Part shown: positions 35,299 through 44,781 of the stretch, piece after piece
How the letters are laid out: each line of letters begins with the position of its first letter
Numbering within the stretch: position 1 is the stretch's first letter
NCBI GenBank assembly: GCA_963812885.1
Contig: CAWEWZ010000008.1
Span: 1-64,000, forward strand
DNA from: Bog-756 sp963812885
Lineage (GTDB): Bacteria > Actinomycetota > Acidimicrobiia > Acidimicrobiales > RAAP-2
Direction: 5' to 3'
Length of the DNA: 64,000 nucleotides
Program-made: the position numbers and the translations under genes
The notes under the pieces: model-generated
What the model was told of the DNA's origin: nothing
The model's input: the letters and a program-made list of their open reading frames with translations, nothing else
Databases searched by the model: none

Positions 35299-36895
35299 TT
35301 ACTTCCCCCTGAAAAAGTCGGAGTGACTCTGGACCGAGATTAGTCGTGCCTCCGTCTTGCCGTGCGGTGAATTTGACTCCGGTCCTGGTGGCGATGGGTT
35401 CGGTTCGCACTACTCGAAGGTTGTCAGCACTCCGATCTTCACCAGGTTGTGGTTGAAGACCCCGTAACCACACCAGGTGCGGGCTCCTTCGATCCCGTCG
35501 ATCTGCGTCCGGTTCCATCCGAAGTCCCGTTTGAGGCAGCTGATCCGGCCTTCGCTTCCCGTTCTCCACTTCACCAGGCGCTGGAACTGCGGTCGACTCT
35601 CGACGGCGCGTCGTGACGCACTCGGTTTGCCTTTGGTGGGCAGCACAACAGTGCGCACCCCGAGCGAACTGAGCTGTTCGCCGACGGCGGTCTCGCCATA
35701 GCCGCGGTCAGCGGTGACCGCCTTGGGCACTCGCTTGGCCCGGCGGGTGACGCGCTCGACTGCCGGGACGAGCATCGGTGCATCGGCGTGGATTGCCGAC
35801 CTCGACGTTGTGGTCGACGACGACGCCGTCCTCGTTGTCGACGACCTGGGCCTTGTAACCGAACTCGACAGGCTTGCCAAGTCGGCCCTTGCGGATCGGA
35901 CGGGCGTCGGGGTCGTGCAGTGACACCAACCTGGTCGCTCCGTCGGGTACTTCGCCACCGAGACGCTTCTCGGTCTGCTCGGCGATCTGGTCGACCCGAT
36001 CGGCAGTGAGCTCCAAGTCGCCGGCAATCGCGCAGAGCCTTCCCGGCGCGGCATTGCCCAGTCGCTTCAGTGCCCGGCGGGCGTTGGCCGCCACCTGTCG
36101 AGCCTCGGCGACCGCCGTCTGGGCGATGCGGACCATCTCGGCGTTTATGGCCAGGACCTCGTCTTTTGCCTCCCCGGTGCGCCGTCGAAGGTTGGCACCG
36201 ATGGACCGGGCCCGGGCCCGCATCATCCGAGTCCGGTCCCGAGAGGTGGTCTGAGAAGCCAATCCCGCACCCTTCAACTTCTCGATGCCTTTGGCCATCT
36301 TGGCCACACCCTTGGCCAACAGACCCGAGTCCGTGGGGTAGGCGACGTTGGCGGGAACCACGGTGGTGTCGGCCCGGACCTTGTTGGTCTTCAACACCTT
36401 GGCCACCTGGGCCTTGGCCAGCAGCGCCTCGTTCAGCCCGTCGACCGCCGAGGACCCGCACCGGGTGGTGATCTTCATCAGTGTGGTCGGGTGCGGAACG
36501 GCCATGCCCAACGGGATCCGACAGAAGCGCTGCCACGAGATCGAGTCCGCGACCTCCCGGCACAGCGGCTCGAACCCCAGGCGGTAGCGGTACTTCAAGA
36601 ACATCAGCCGGAGGTAGGTCTCGATCGGCACGGACGGGCGTCCGAGGGCGGCATGGAAGTGGGCGCGAAACGGCTCGAAGAAGGCCGGATCGTCGAGCAG
36701 GCGGTCGACCGCCTCGAGCTCGGCGGGCATCCCGAGGCACATCTCGGGGAGGATCGCTTCCCACAAGGTGGGCTGCGCGTTTACAGTTCTCAACACGATG
36801 GCCTCGATCCGTACTAGTCCTACGGTTCGGGGCCATCTTCGTCGATCTGGGCGCGAAACGCGAGTATCTACGGCGACTTTTTCAGGGGGAAGTAG
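35299..36895. mobile_element. complete IS element with 22-bp terminal inverted repeats and TTAG duplication
   Basis: The ends (35299-35320 and about 36874-36895) are inverted repeats of about 22 bp that differ at the outermost base, sharing TACTTCCCCCTGAAAAAGTC. Outside them TTAG is repeated at 35295-35298 and 36896-36899, consistent with a 4-bp target duplication. The 1.6-kb element carries one transposase gene on the minus strand. Size, ends and protein fit IS1182/ISNCY-like families; I could not match it to a named element. Confidence 0.85.
35410..36796 (-). CDS. IS1182/ISNCY-like DDE transposase (frameshifted)
   Basis: About 460 residues. It starts at ATG 36796 with a DUF772-type N-terminus (RLMFLKYRYRLGFEPLCREV), has a long coiled middle, then RPIRKGRLGKPVEFGYKAQ and DNEDGVVVDHNVEVGNP, where the catalytic domain begins. 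After a frame change near 35793 it continues DAPMLVPAVERVTRRAKRVP, ADRGYGETAV (catalytic Asp) and VKWRTGSEGRISCLKRDFGW, with the catalytic Glu in GSEGRIS and the C-terminal GVFNHNLVKIGVL. Either an indel in this sequence or true inactivation. Confidence 0.84.
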
Positions 36896-37050
36896 TTAGG
36901 CACGCCTCTGTGAAGTGAGCTCGGCTAGAACTGCATTTGGTTCCGAAATCTTGACTGAGACAAGACAGACTCCTTGTCCCCGGCAGCTGAGATTTCCCTC
37001 ACCAATTTGAGCCGAACCAGATTTGTCGACGTGCCCCAGGAGGCGAGCAG

Positions 37051-38267
37051 ATGAGAATCGGTAGCGATCGAAGGAGCAGGACGTCTCGGTGGGCACTCCT
37101 AACGGCGACGGTGCTCGTCATGGGAGTTCCGGGAGCCATCGCATTGCAACGTGGATCAGCGGCGGCAGCGAGTTCCTCATCGTCGCCCCTCGCCAGTGTG
37201 AACCCGAGCGCCGGCACCCAGGGCTCAACCCATTTGGCAACCACTACCTATGTCTGGGGTCACAATGTCTATGCCCCAACGAAGACGGTTCTGAGAGGCG
37301 AGGTGGGGATGCATGCCGGAAACGCCGGCAACGCCTTCATTGAACCCAATGGTCAAGTTTGGGTAACCGGTCCGGACGCTCGGGCGCCAATCATCCGTAC
37401 GTCGTACCAAATCTCTCCAGTGTGGTCGCTCTGGCTGCCGGAGGAGGTGTCTTCATGGCCATCTCCTCTTTGGCGCCCATCAAGGCTGGAACCTGTCCGA
37501 CATCGACAGTGTGGGTCTGGTCGGACTATCAACCAGCAACTGAGGTGACGGCCCTCAATGGACTAGGCGTTTCTCAAATCGCAGAAGCATCGAATCATCG
37601 AATAGCTCTTACCTGCCATGGCTCGGTCTACGTGTGGGGAACTGGGAACCAACTGGGACTGGGCCCGGGACAGCCGCATGACGTTCTGACCCCCACGCTG
37701 AATCCGTATCTCACTGCCCTGACCCATGGCACAAACAGCGGAGTAGTCATTACCGCAGGAAGTGCTATGGCAGGAATCCTGGTAAATGGTCATGCCTACA
37801 TGTGGGGTAACAATCGTCAAGGTCAGTGTGGATGCAGTCTCACTTCGAGGCTCATTCTTTACCCAACACCGGTTCTGCAGGGTGATGTTCTCTTCACGAC
37901 GATTGTTTCTGGCGGGAAGGGAGGAGGCGACGGACAAACTCTTGCCATCGATCATTCAGGCAACGCGTGGTGCTGGCGGGCCAACTTTGAATAAGGGTGT
38001 GGCTTAGGTACTACCGCCGACGTCTTCAGGCCTGCGAAGGTTCATGAGCTCACATCGGCAGTGAAGGTATCCGCTGGAGGTGATTTCTCGCTCTTTGTCA
38101 ATCGGAGTGGACAGCTTTTGGCCAGCGGAACGAATGCCAAGGGTGAAGTCGGAAATGGTTCGACAGCCAATCAGTTGACGCCCGTAGATGTATTGAAGGG
38201 CATCTGCCAAGTCAATGCCGGTGCCAACCACTCAATAGCCACGAGTTCAGCCACCTGCGGAAAGTAG
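37051..38267 (+). pseudogene. secreted RCC1-repeat protein (frameshift and in-frame stop)
   Basis: A signal-peptide-like start (RWALLTATVLVMGVPGAIAL at the first 35 residues) is followed by RCC1-type repeats: TTTYVWGHNVYAPTKTVLRG, SVYVWGTGNQLGLGPGQPHD, HAYMWGNNRQGQCGCSLTSR and GQLLASGTNAKGEVGNGSTA. The frame changes near 37400; a TAA at 37992-37994 interrupts the repeat NAWCWRANFE, after which the same frame continues GCGLGTTADVFRPAKVHELT. RCC1 propellers bind proteins or act extracellularly. GC content is below that of the chromosome genes. The disruption may be real or due to two errors. Confidence 0.75.
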
Positions 38268-38280
38268 CCGGCTGTCGGCC

Positions 38281-38299
38281 ACACACGTCGAAGCGGAAC
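38281..38299. other. att-like repeat B
   Basis: ACACACGTCGAAGCGGAAC matches the ychF 3'-end sequence at 16 of 19 bases. The following 120 bases resemble those after copy C (shared GCGGGTTAGCG and CCTGCGCCCA-type segments), so B and C look like two diverged copies of one attachment region. Confidence 0.5.
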
Positions 38300-38620
38300 G
38301 TTTCAGGCTTGGACGGTCGTTGATCGCCGCTGGTGGAGATTCCATCACCCGCGGGTTAGCGCCTGGCAGTCGGTGGCAGTCGGTGGCACTCGGTGACAGT
38401 TGGTCGTCTGCGCCCAGGCCCAACGTGCCTCCCCCCTCCCCTCATCGGCCTGTTGGGCCAGTCACTGGAACCAGATTTCTAGGTTTGACGCAAACGACAG
38501 TGGGTATTTGAAAGGACGTCAGGTTGTCGAGCGGGTCCCCCCGTCGCTCGGACTTGATGCTTGGCGCCCATTCCTTCTTCGCCGGTGGGGATTGGCGCAC
38601 CCTTTCCACTCTTTGTGGAA

Positions 38621-38675
38621 ATCACCGGGCCGGAACATCGGGATGCGGAAACCCCAGCTCGGCCGGCCCGGTGAT
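38621..38675. repeat. 13-bp perfect inverted repeat
   Basis: ATCACCGGGCCGG (38621-38633) and CCGGCCCGGTGAT (38663-38675) can form a GC-rich hairpin with a 29-base loop. It lies between att-like copies B and C. No gene end is close, so terminator function is doubtful; it may be a recombination or protein-binding site. Confidence 0.6.
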
Positions 38676-38895
38676 CAAGGGTAGCGACCCAAACGAAGGT
38701 TCTCGGTGTGGAGCACTACGCCGTTGGCCCTATTCCACGCATTCCCACCTCACCGGCTGCCTTGTCGATGCCGGCCGCGGAAGGTGGCCGAGACGATGCT
38801 CGCCGAGGCCCTCGCCGTGAACACTCAGACTCTTGCAGACTTTGGAGAGGACTCCTCGTGATGACTATTGCGGTGACTAGGCAAAACGCTCTCGG

Positions 38896-38914
38896 CTACA
38901 CGTTGAAGCGGAAC
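38896..38914. other. att-like repeat C (left end of the island)
   Basis: CTACACGTTGAAGCGGAAC is identical over 19 bases, in the same orientation, to 58571-58589, the last bases of ychF. The distance between copies is 19.7 kb. This is the expected trace of site-specific integration into a gene's 3' end. Confidence 0.7.
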
Positions 38915-39085
38915 GCGTCAGGCGTGGACGGCGATGATTGGCAATCGTTGAAAATCGCTGTCTACCTGCGGGTTAGCGATTGGTAACCATTGGCGGTCCG
39001 CGGCCTGCGCCCAATGTTTCGCGGACTTTTCGCGGACTGCCGCGGATCACCCGATCCTGTCGGGCCTCACCGATAACCTCCTGCG

Positions 39086-39511
39086 ATGGGTGTGATCGGA
39101 ACTGCGAGTGGCATTCAGATAGCGACGCTGATCGTTGCAGTGTTGGCGGTTGCAGCCAGCCTGGCCGGCATTCTCTCAGCGTCCACCTATCGAGACAGAC
39201 CGAAGAGGGCGCATGGGTACGTGACTTTCGGCTACGGATCTATGGAGAGGCGTCGATTGCGGCCGAGCGATGGATCGCCAACTTGGTGGCGGCAGCCAGA
39301 GGGGACGAGGCACAACTCGACGATTCGGGTCGTGGCAATCTGTACCTCGAGCTAGACGCCCGCAATAAGGGCGGGCTATCTCAATCGCGAGGTACTTGGG
39401 CTGGACAACCCCGACAACCCCGATCCGATGGAGCAAATCCAGGCCGTCCGAGGCGCGCTAGGTCTCTTTCGACTGAGCATCAGAGAATCGTTGAATATCC
39501 CGATTGACTGA
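39086..39511 (+). CDS. single-pass membrane protein of unknown function (two frameshifts)
   Basis: MGVIGTASGIQIATLIVAVL then LAVAASLAGILSA form one N-terminal transmembrane helix. A frame change near 39215 leads to VRDFRLRIYGEASIAAERWI and GNLYLELDARNKGG; a second near 39373 leads to YLNREVLGLDNPDNPDPMEQ and LFRLSIRESLNIPID, ending at TGA 39509-39511. The three parts read as one protein of about 140 residues with a soluble C-terminal region. First gene inside the island. Confidence 0.55.
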
Positions 39512-39623
39512 AAGTGCCGGCCCCGGAGCGCAGGTGGCGGAACCCCGCTCGACGGGGCCGCCCGGGTGATGGCTAGGTCGGGCAGTTCGGTTTGGGGTGT
39601 GATCCCCCGTCTTGTAGACCTCT

Positions 39624-40046
39624 TTGTTGATTAGCTGCATGAGATCCTTCACGGCTACATTCAAGAAGCTGGACTCCGACCTTCGCCGACGAACACCCGG
39701 CGACAACCATTCGAAGTCTCACAGATTTCCCCATCCCCGCCAGCGGTCGCCGGCCTCTACGGCTTCCACAAACCGTGTGGCTTCCGGATCGACCACTACG
39801 GCCGCTCCTGCTACTCCTAAAACGGCGACAATCTCGCCCCTGATGGTTGGCAACGCTCACCCGACGCTGCCCGCACTGGTGCCGGGGAAAGTGGCAATCA
39901 TCGAGCAAGCGCAACCCGATAACTCCACGCTTGTCCCGGTCATGGTGGGCAACGGAACAAGATTGCGAATCATTTCCAGCGCTCACCCTCCGACGGAGGA
40001 CGCCCTCACCCGTGTAACGGCACTTCTGCAACGGAATGCCGGGTGA
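39624..40046 (+). CDS. hypothetical protein
   Basis: A 140-residue frame with MLISCMRSFTATFKKLDSDL at the start, a Ser/Thr-rich middle and an ordered-looking end (ALVPGKVAIIEQAQPDNSTL, then GTRLRIISSAHPPTEDALTR). The C-terminal 70 residues look real by composition; the N-terminal half is less convincing and may be out of frame. No function can be assigned. Confidence 0.35.
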   Translation: MLISCMRSFTATFKKLDSDLRRRTPGDNHSKSHRFPHPRQRSPASTASTNRVASGSTTTAAPATPKTATISPLMVGNAHPTLPALVPGKVAIIEQAQPDNSTLVPVMVGNGTRLRIISSAHPPTEDALTRVTALLQRNAG

Positions 40047-40156
40047 AGGTGGTCGGATTAGGGAGAGCAAGCTCACTTGAGGTATTGGGCGGGGGGTAGC
40101 CTTCGGACTCAGTCGTCGGCTCTGGGCTGGCTGGCGAATCCTCCTGGAGGCCAAGT

Positions 40157-40534
40157 ATGGAGCGACCGAAGGTAGTCAAGAAGGGCGAACTCGACGGCGA
40201 GCCGACGCCAACGCCAGGCGTAACTCGATTCGAGGCGTTCGCCAATGATTCCGTCTGGGTGGGACGGATCGAAAATACGCCCCACCAAGCGTCTGACTGG
40301 CACGTCCACCCTGGCCACGACACTTATGGGCACGTCACGCGGGGGTGCTTCTTCGTGGAGTTCGGTCCCCGGGGGTCCGAGCGGCTGGAGGCCGAGCCGG
40401 GCGACTTTGTTCTCATTCCAAGGGGTGTCGTTCACCGTGAGGGCAATGCGGGCGCGGAGGCTAACGACGGAGTGATCTTCCGTGTTGGCGAGGGTCCGCT
40501 GACGGTGGCACTTGATGGTCCGGAGCCAGACTGA
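40157..40534 (+). CDS. cupin-domain protein
   Basis: A 125-residue single cupin. Motif 1 is WHVHPGHDTYGHVTRGCFFV (G-x5-HxH-type) and motif 2 FVLIPRGVVHREGNAGAEAN (G-D-x5-P-x-G-x2-H). A metal-binding beta barrel is expected. Starts at ATG 40157 (MERPKVVKKGELDGEPTPTP). The substrate cannot be read; it lies in the island beside a GNAT gene on the opposite strand. Confidence 0.75.
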   Translation: MERPKVVKKGELDGEPTPTPGVTRFEAFANDSVWVGRIENTPHQASDWHVHPGHDTYGHVTRGCFFVEFGPRGSERLEAEPGDFVLIPRGVVHREGNAGAEANDGVIFRVGEGPLTVALDGPEPD

Positions 40535-40594
40535 GCCGCCGCCGGCAAATGAGAACCATCACCGAACGCCGGCTCGGGGAGCATTCTCCACGGC

Positions 40595-41224
40595 CTACGA
40601 GTCTGTGAGACTCTCCAAGCGACGGAGAATATGAGCCTCCCGCTCAGGCCATTCAACGTCGATGATCGAGTACATCGCTGAGTCCCTGAGTCTGCCCTCC
40701 TCGCCCGGCACCCACGATGGCGACCACTTACGAAGGATGCCTTCGAACGTCGCCCCCAATCCCTCGATCGCCCGGCGAGACCGATTATTCCGAGCGTCGG
40801 TTTTCAGATCGACCCGAGCAACACCCAGGACCTCGAACGCATGTCGTAGGAGTAGGAGCTTCGCCTCGACGTTGATCCCAGTGCCCTGAGCCGATGCTGC
40901 CAGCCAGGTCCAACCGATCTCCACGGCACATGGTTCGTTGGTACGTCCAGGCCAGGCTCTCGGATCCCAAAAGGCGGTGCAGCCAACAGCACGATTGTCG
41001 GCAAGCCGGACTTGCACCAGAGGAGTCAGCTTGCCCGACTGGGCCTGCTGCAGCTGGTGGCCGATGTAGTGATCAATGCCCGTCCGGTCAGGGACCCACG
41101 TGTGGCCGAAGGCGGAACGGTCCTCCTCAACAGCTTCTGCCAGGTCTGAGGAGTGGATGAGCGAAAGGGGCTCCAACCGAACAAGTACACCTTGGAGGAC
41201 AGGTATGTCGAGCACCAGGGACAC
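40595..41224 (-). CDS. GNAT-family acetyltransferase, RimJ/RimL type
   Basis: A 209-residue protein with VLVRLEPLSLIHSSDLAEAV at the start, WTWLAASAQGTGINVEAKLL (acetyl-CoA pyrophosphate loop with Q-G-T-G) and FEVLGVARVDLKTDARNNRS followed by RRAIEGLGATFEGILRKWSP. These match the RimJ/RimL N-terminal acetyltransferases. GTG 41224 is the start. Targets could be protein N-termini or small molecules. Ends convergently with the cupin gene. Confidence 0.82.
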   Translation of the reverse strand: MSLVLDIPVLQGVLVRLEPLSLIHSSDLAEAVEEDRSAFGHTWVPDRTGIDHYIGHQLQQAQSGKLTPLVQVRLADNRAVGCTAFWDPRAWPGRTNEPCAVEIGWTWLAASAQGTGINVEAKLLLLRHAFEVLGVARVDLKTDARNNRSRRAIEGLGATFEGILRKWSPSWVPGEEGRLRDSAMYSIIDVEWPEREAHILRRLESLTDS

Positions 41225-41589
41225 GGGACCTCCTCATCGTTCCTGGCGTTGGCACCTTGCCGTTGGGTAGGTTGCCGGATCTTCACTGGGCCAGGTCCCT
41301 CGGATCCTCTGGATGAACAGTGAGACGTTATCCCGATGCCGGCAGCACCTCACACATAACATCGGCTCGGGGAGCATCGTCGTCTCCTCCGCACAGTGGA
41401 GTTTTGGACACGGTGTTGGAGGCCGCGTAGCGGCCGACGCTCAGAGAGACGTTCCTGAGGTCACTCCTTCGGTGATGATCGGTGCGGACGGGATCTGGAG
41501 TCGGACGAGGGCTGTCGGCGGAGTGTGACGGGCTCCCATTGTGGCTGACGCTGTCCGTGCGGTCCATGGTGTGGCCGATGATCACGGCT
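41225..41589. other. spacer left of the IS21-like remnant
   Basis: About 365 bases with no supported gene. The right part probably belongs to the IS21-like element's non-coding end; I could not define its terminal inverted repeats. Confidence 0.4.
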
Positions 41590-42335
41590 TCTTCTTGTCG
41601 TTTGTGGACGGCGTCTGCTTTCTGCGCATGGACTCTCAGGTGAGCTCGATGCGGTGGGACTGCTCCAGCAGGCGGTCCAAGATGGCATCGGCGACGGTCG
41701 GGTCCCCAAGGCCTCGTGCCAGAGGGAGACCGGCAGCTGGGAGGTCACGATGGTGGAGCGCTGATGGGCGGTCCTCGATGATCTCGAGGAGGTCACGGCC
41801 TGTTCGGGCTGAGGAGCGGAGCAGCAGGTCGTCGATGACAGGACCCGACGGGACCAGGCGGCCATGACGGGAGATCGTCGTCGGCCCGGGCGATGGCAGG
41901 TCGTCGAACAGGGCGGTGCGCAGGTAGAGGGCGGTGTGGCCCGGCGGATGGCGAGTGGGCCAGGGCACAGGCCAGGTAGGTCTTGCCAGGCCGGTCGGGC
42001 CACGATGACAGGGCGTGGTGGGCCTCCACCAGTGGGCCTCGGCCGGCTCATAATCTGGGACCGGTCGAGCGCCGGCGGCGGAAGTCGATGTCCTCGACCA
42101 CAGCGGGCATGCGCAGCTTGGCCGCCTTCAAGACTCGCTGCAGCGCCGGTTCGGCGCTCGGTCAGCTCTTTGTCGACCAGGAGGCCCAGCGGTCCTCGAA
42201 GCTGAGCCCCTCGTAGTCGGGGTGCTCCGTTGTTCCTGCAGGCCGGTGACATGGCCGGGAGACGAGAGCGGAGTCCCTCGACGGTGGTGTGTGAGCGTGG
42301 GGGTGTCGCTTTCTCGGTGGTAGTAGTCGGGACGC
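41590..42335 (-). pseudogene. IS21-type IstB-like ATP-binding helper (decayed)
   Basis: Fragments in three frames reassemble into an IstB protein: TPDYEGLSFEDRWGLLVDKE near the start, FRRRRSLDRSQI, TYLACALAHS (a Walker A region now broken), DLLEIIEDRPSALHHRDLPA, then DAILDRLLEQSHRIELT near the C-terminus. At least four frame changes occur in about 750 bases. IstB assists the IS21 transposase by binding ATP. The order istA then istB on the minus strand is as in IS21. Confidence 0.72.
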
Positions 42336-43827
42336 GCACGTTGTGGTGCGGGGGGTGGGCACGGGGTGGCGACTCTCGGGCAGGGGCTGGCGGTCGAGGT
42401 CGTGCTTCAGGATCGACTCCACACTCCGGTAGGAGAAGGAGCGGACGGCGAGGGCGGGTGCAGGCCGCCTCCACGGGCCTGGCGTGGCGGTCACCAGTCG
42501 GATGATGCCGAGAGCGGAGCGGAAGCCTGTTCGGGATGGGGCGGGCCGCTATGATCTCGGTGACAGCTCGGCTGTCGACGGCGGTCTTCTCGGCCAGGCG
42601 ATGATCGTGACGGGCTCCAGGCGGCGTGGCGCCGGTGGGACTCGGGCATGTGGGCGGGGTCGGTGTGTGGTGCCACGCGGTAGCTGCGCAGGTGGGAGGC
42701 CACGCTTGCTCGAGAAGAACACCTCGACGGTCTTGCTGTCATCCGGGCGTCGACCTTCTTCCCCACCAGCTGGTAGGGGACGGAGTAGTAGTGGCAGTCA
42801 GCTCGACGTGGTAGTCGATGTTGACGTCGGCACTTTCCAGGTGGCGAACTCGTAGCGCTCGGCGGGCAAGGGGCGATGGCCGGACGGTCGATCTCTTCGA
42901 AGAGGCTCCGTCTCGAACGTCCATCTTCTTGAAGGGGCGTTCGTTGATCTCGGTCACGCAGGCGGCGATAGCCGCATTGGCCTCGGCCACGCTGGAGAAC
43001 CGCTGGTGGCGGAGGCGGGCCAGGATCCAGCGTTCGGCCAACAGCACCCTGCTTCCACTTGGCCTTGTCCCGGGGCTTGTAGGGCCGGGTGGGCAGGATG
43101 GCCACGCGTAGTGGGTGGCCATCTCCTGGTAGGTGGCGTTGACCTCGGGCTCATAGCGGTGGGCTTTGGTCACCCCCGAGCGCAGGTTGTCGGGACCACC
43201 AGGCGGGGCACGGCCCCGAAGAACTCGAAGGCGTGCACGTGAGCGGCGATCGAGTGGGGCAGCTCCTGGGAGGGAAGGGCTTCGGCGTAGAGGTAGTTGG
43301 AGGCCCCGAGCACGGCCACGAACAGCTCGGCGTGGTCGATGACGGCCCGGCGGGCCCGGTCGTAGAGGGTGATCCTCTGGCCGGCGAAGTCGACGAAGCA
43401 CTTCTCACCGGCCCGGTGCTCCTGGTGCATGACCACGTCCAGGTGGCGCTGGAACTGGCGGTAGTGAAAACAGAACTGGCTGTAGCCGTAGCCGTCGGGG
43501 TGGCGCTCTTTGTACTCGAGCCGCAACAGCATGAGGGTCACTCCGGGACCCCGGAGCCCCGATGGACAGACGTGATAATCCGGCTGGGGCCGGACCTTGG
43601 CCGGGGCCGGTCCCTTCGGGAAGAGCAACGCCGCGAGGGCGGCATCGTCGAGGTCGTCGGGCAGGGGCCAGGTCGAGCCCAGCCTCGGTAGCCCGACGCA
43701 GGTGGTCGGCCACGGTGGTGTGGGGAATGCCCAATGAGGCCCCGACCTGGCGGCGGCTGAGGTCCTCACCCAGGGCCAATCGGAGGATGTCTCGGACCTT
43801 GCGCATGGCGAGACGGGGTCTGGGCAC
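42336..43827 (-). pseudogene. IS21-type IstA-like transposase (decayed)
   Basis: The N-terminus MPRPRLAMRKVRDILRLALG with GASLGIPHTTVADHLRRATE is the helix-turn-helix of IstA. Other frames carry KERHPDGYGYSQFCFHYRQF, GEKCFVDFAGQRITLYDRAR (catalytic Asp), FVAVLGASNYLYAEALPSQE and FFGAVPRLVVP with the second Asp, and RSFSYRSVESILKHDLDRQP at the end. Six or more frame changes, denser than elsewhere in the window, suggest a truly inactive copy. Confidence 0.75.
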
Positions 43828-44136
43828 GAGTACCTCCTCGGAACGATATCCGAGGGAGCCTGCTCATGCCTGCTCAGCTGCCGCCAGCTCTACGTGGCCT
43901 CCCCGACGGGGTGTACGAAAACTCCGGAATCGCTGTACGGATTCCGCCGGAACGGGTGTACGAAATCAGCGTAATCAGCAGTCTCCAAAAGTCGGAAATG
44001 CAGGTTCCGGTATCTGGTCAGCCCACACCCTATGACTCATCGGCGCCGATGTCGCACGCGCCATGATCGCCGGCCTCAGTCCCGCTGATGTCGCTCGGAT
44101 CGGAGGACCCACATGTGGTACCGCTGTCGAGGTTGT
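43828..44136. other. upstream end of the IS21-like element and spacer
   Basis: The repeated motif GGTGTACGAAA occurs twice (near 43909-43919 and 43949-43959), with CTGTACGGAT between; such tandem repeats are typical of IS21 ends. No gene is supported. Confidence 0.45.
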
Positions 44137-44391
44137 ATCCGAATCGAGCGCCTGATCGACGAAAGGATCCGGCTGACCAGACGGCAGTGCTCACTCCGGC
44201 CGAAAGGGCTGTCGTTGGTCCATGCCATGGTGGCGGGCGGGAGCCATATCGACCACGCCGATCTGTTGCATTCCGGCGCCACCCAGCAGGTGCTCCCGCA
44301 TCGGGTACGCCGGGCCCCCGGGCCTCGTAGGCCGTCGATGCCGCATCTGCGGAAACGAGGGGTGGCTCCAAGGATCGACCGAGCGGGTTGA
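44137..44391 (+). pseudogene. IS1380-like transposase N-terminal remnant
   Basis: LIDERIRLTRRQCSLRPKGL followed by LVHAMVAGGSHIDHADLLHS and GATQQVLPHRV matches the N-terminal segment of IS1380-family transposases (the AGGxxIDDxDxLRAGA part). The rest of the gene, including the DDE domain, is missing. The residue order is intact here, so it is a truncation rather than a sequencing slip. Confidence 0.55.
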
Positions 44392-44781
44392 CGTTTCGCA
44401 GGCGTCGACCTCCGCTCAAGTCATTTTTGGGAATCGCCGCGATGTCCTAGCCTGTCCACCAATGGGACCGTACGAGTGGCGGTGTGGGACGCTCGGGTTG
44501 TGGCGGCGTGATCCGGTCCGACAGGGTGCGCCCCGACCCGACGAGGTTGTCTGGTGCGAGGAGCGTGCGGCGACGTCTGGGGCGGGACGTCGTCCGCATG
44601 AGGGTAAGTGGTCAACGACAAGGGACCATCTAGTCGTTTCCGACTTGAATGTCAGTCCCGCCGGTTTCGGCGACGGTCAACGATAGGGAGGTTGGCCATT
44701 GGATGCGCTCGTCGATCCTGGGGTGACTCGGTACGCCATCACAATGGACCATCGCGTCCGGCCTGGCAGGCAGGTATAGCT
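44392..44781. other. spacer, nothing recognised
   Basis: About 390 bases with no supported gene; may contain the promoter of the exoD-like gene. Confidence 0.4.

Larger units (their letters stand above)
38268..39085. other. non-coding stretch with two att-like copies and a hairpin
   Basis: About 820 bases without a supported gene. It holds att-like copies B and C, tandem GGCAGTCGGT-like units near 38375-38400, repeated GCGGACTTTTCGCGGACT bases near 39010, and a perfect 13-bp inverted repeat (38621-38675). The contents are those of an integration junction. Confidence 0.6.

Noticed and set aside
36919..37050. Gene between the IS element and the RCC1 gene
   Set aside because: Only a short spacer; nothing coding is seen.
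44030..44419. Minus-strand frame antisense to the IS1380 remnant
   Set aside because: The plus strand shows the IS1380 N-terminal motif; the minus frame has no support.
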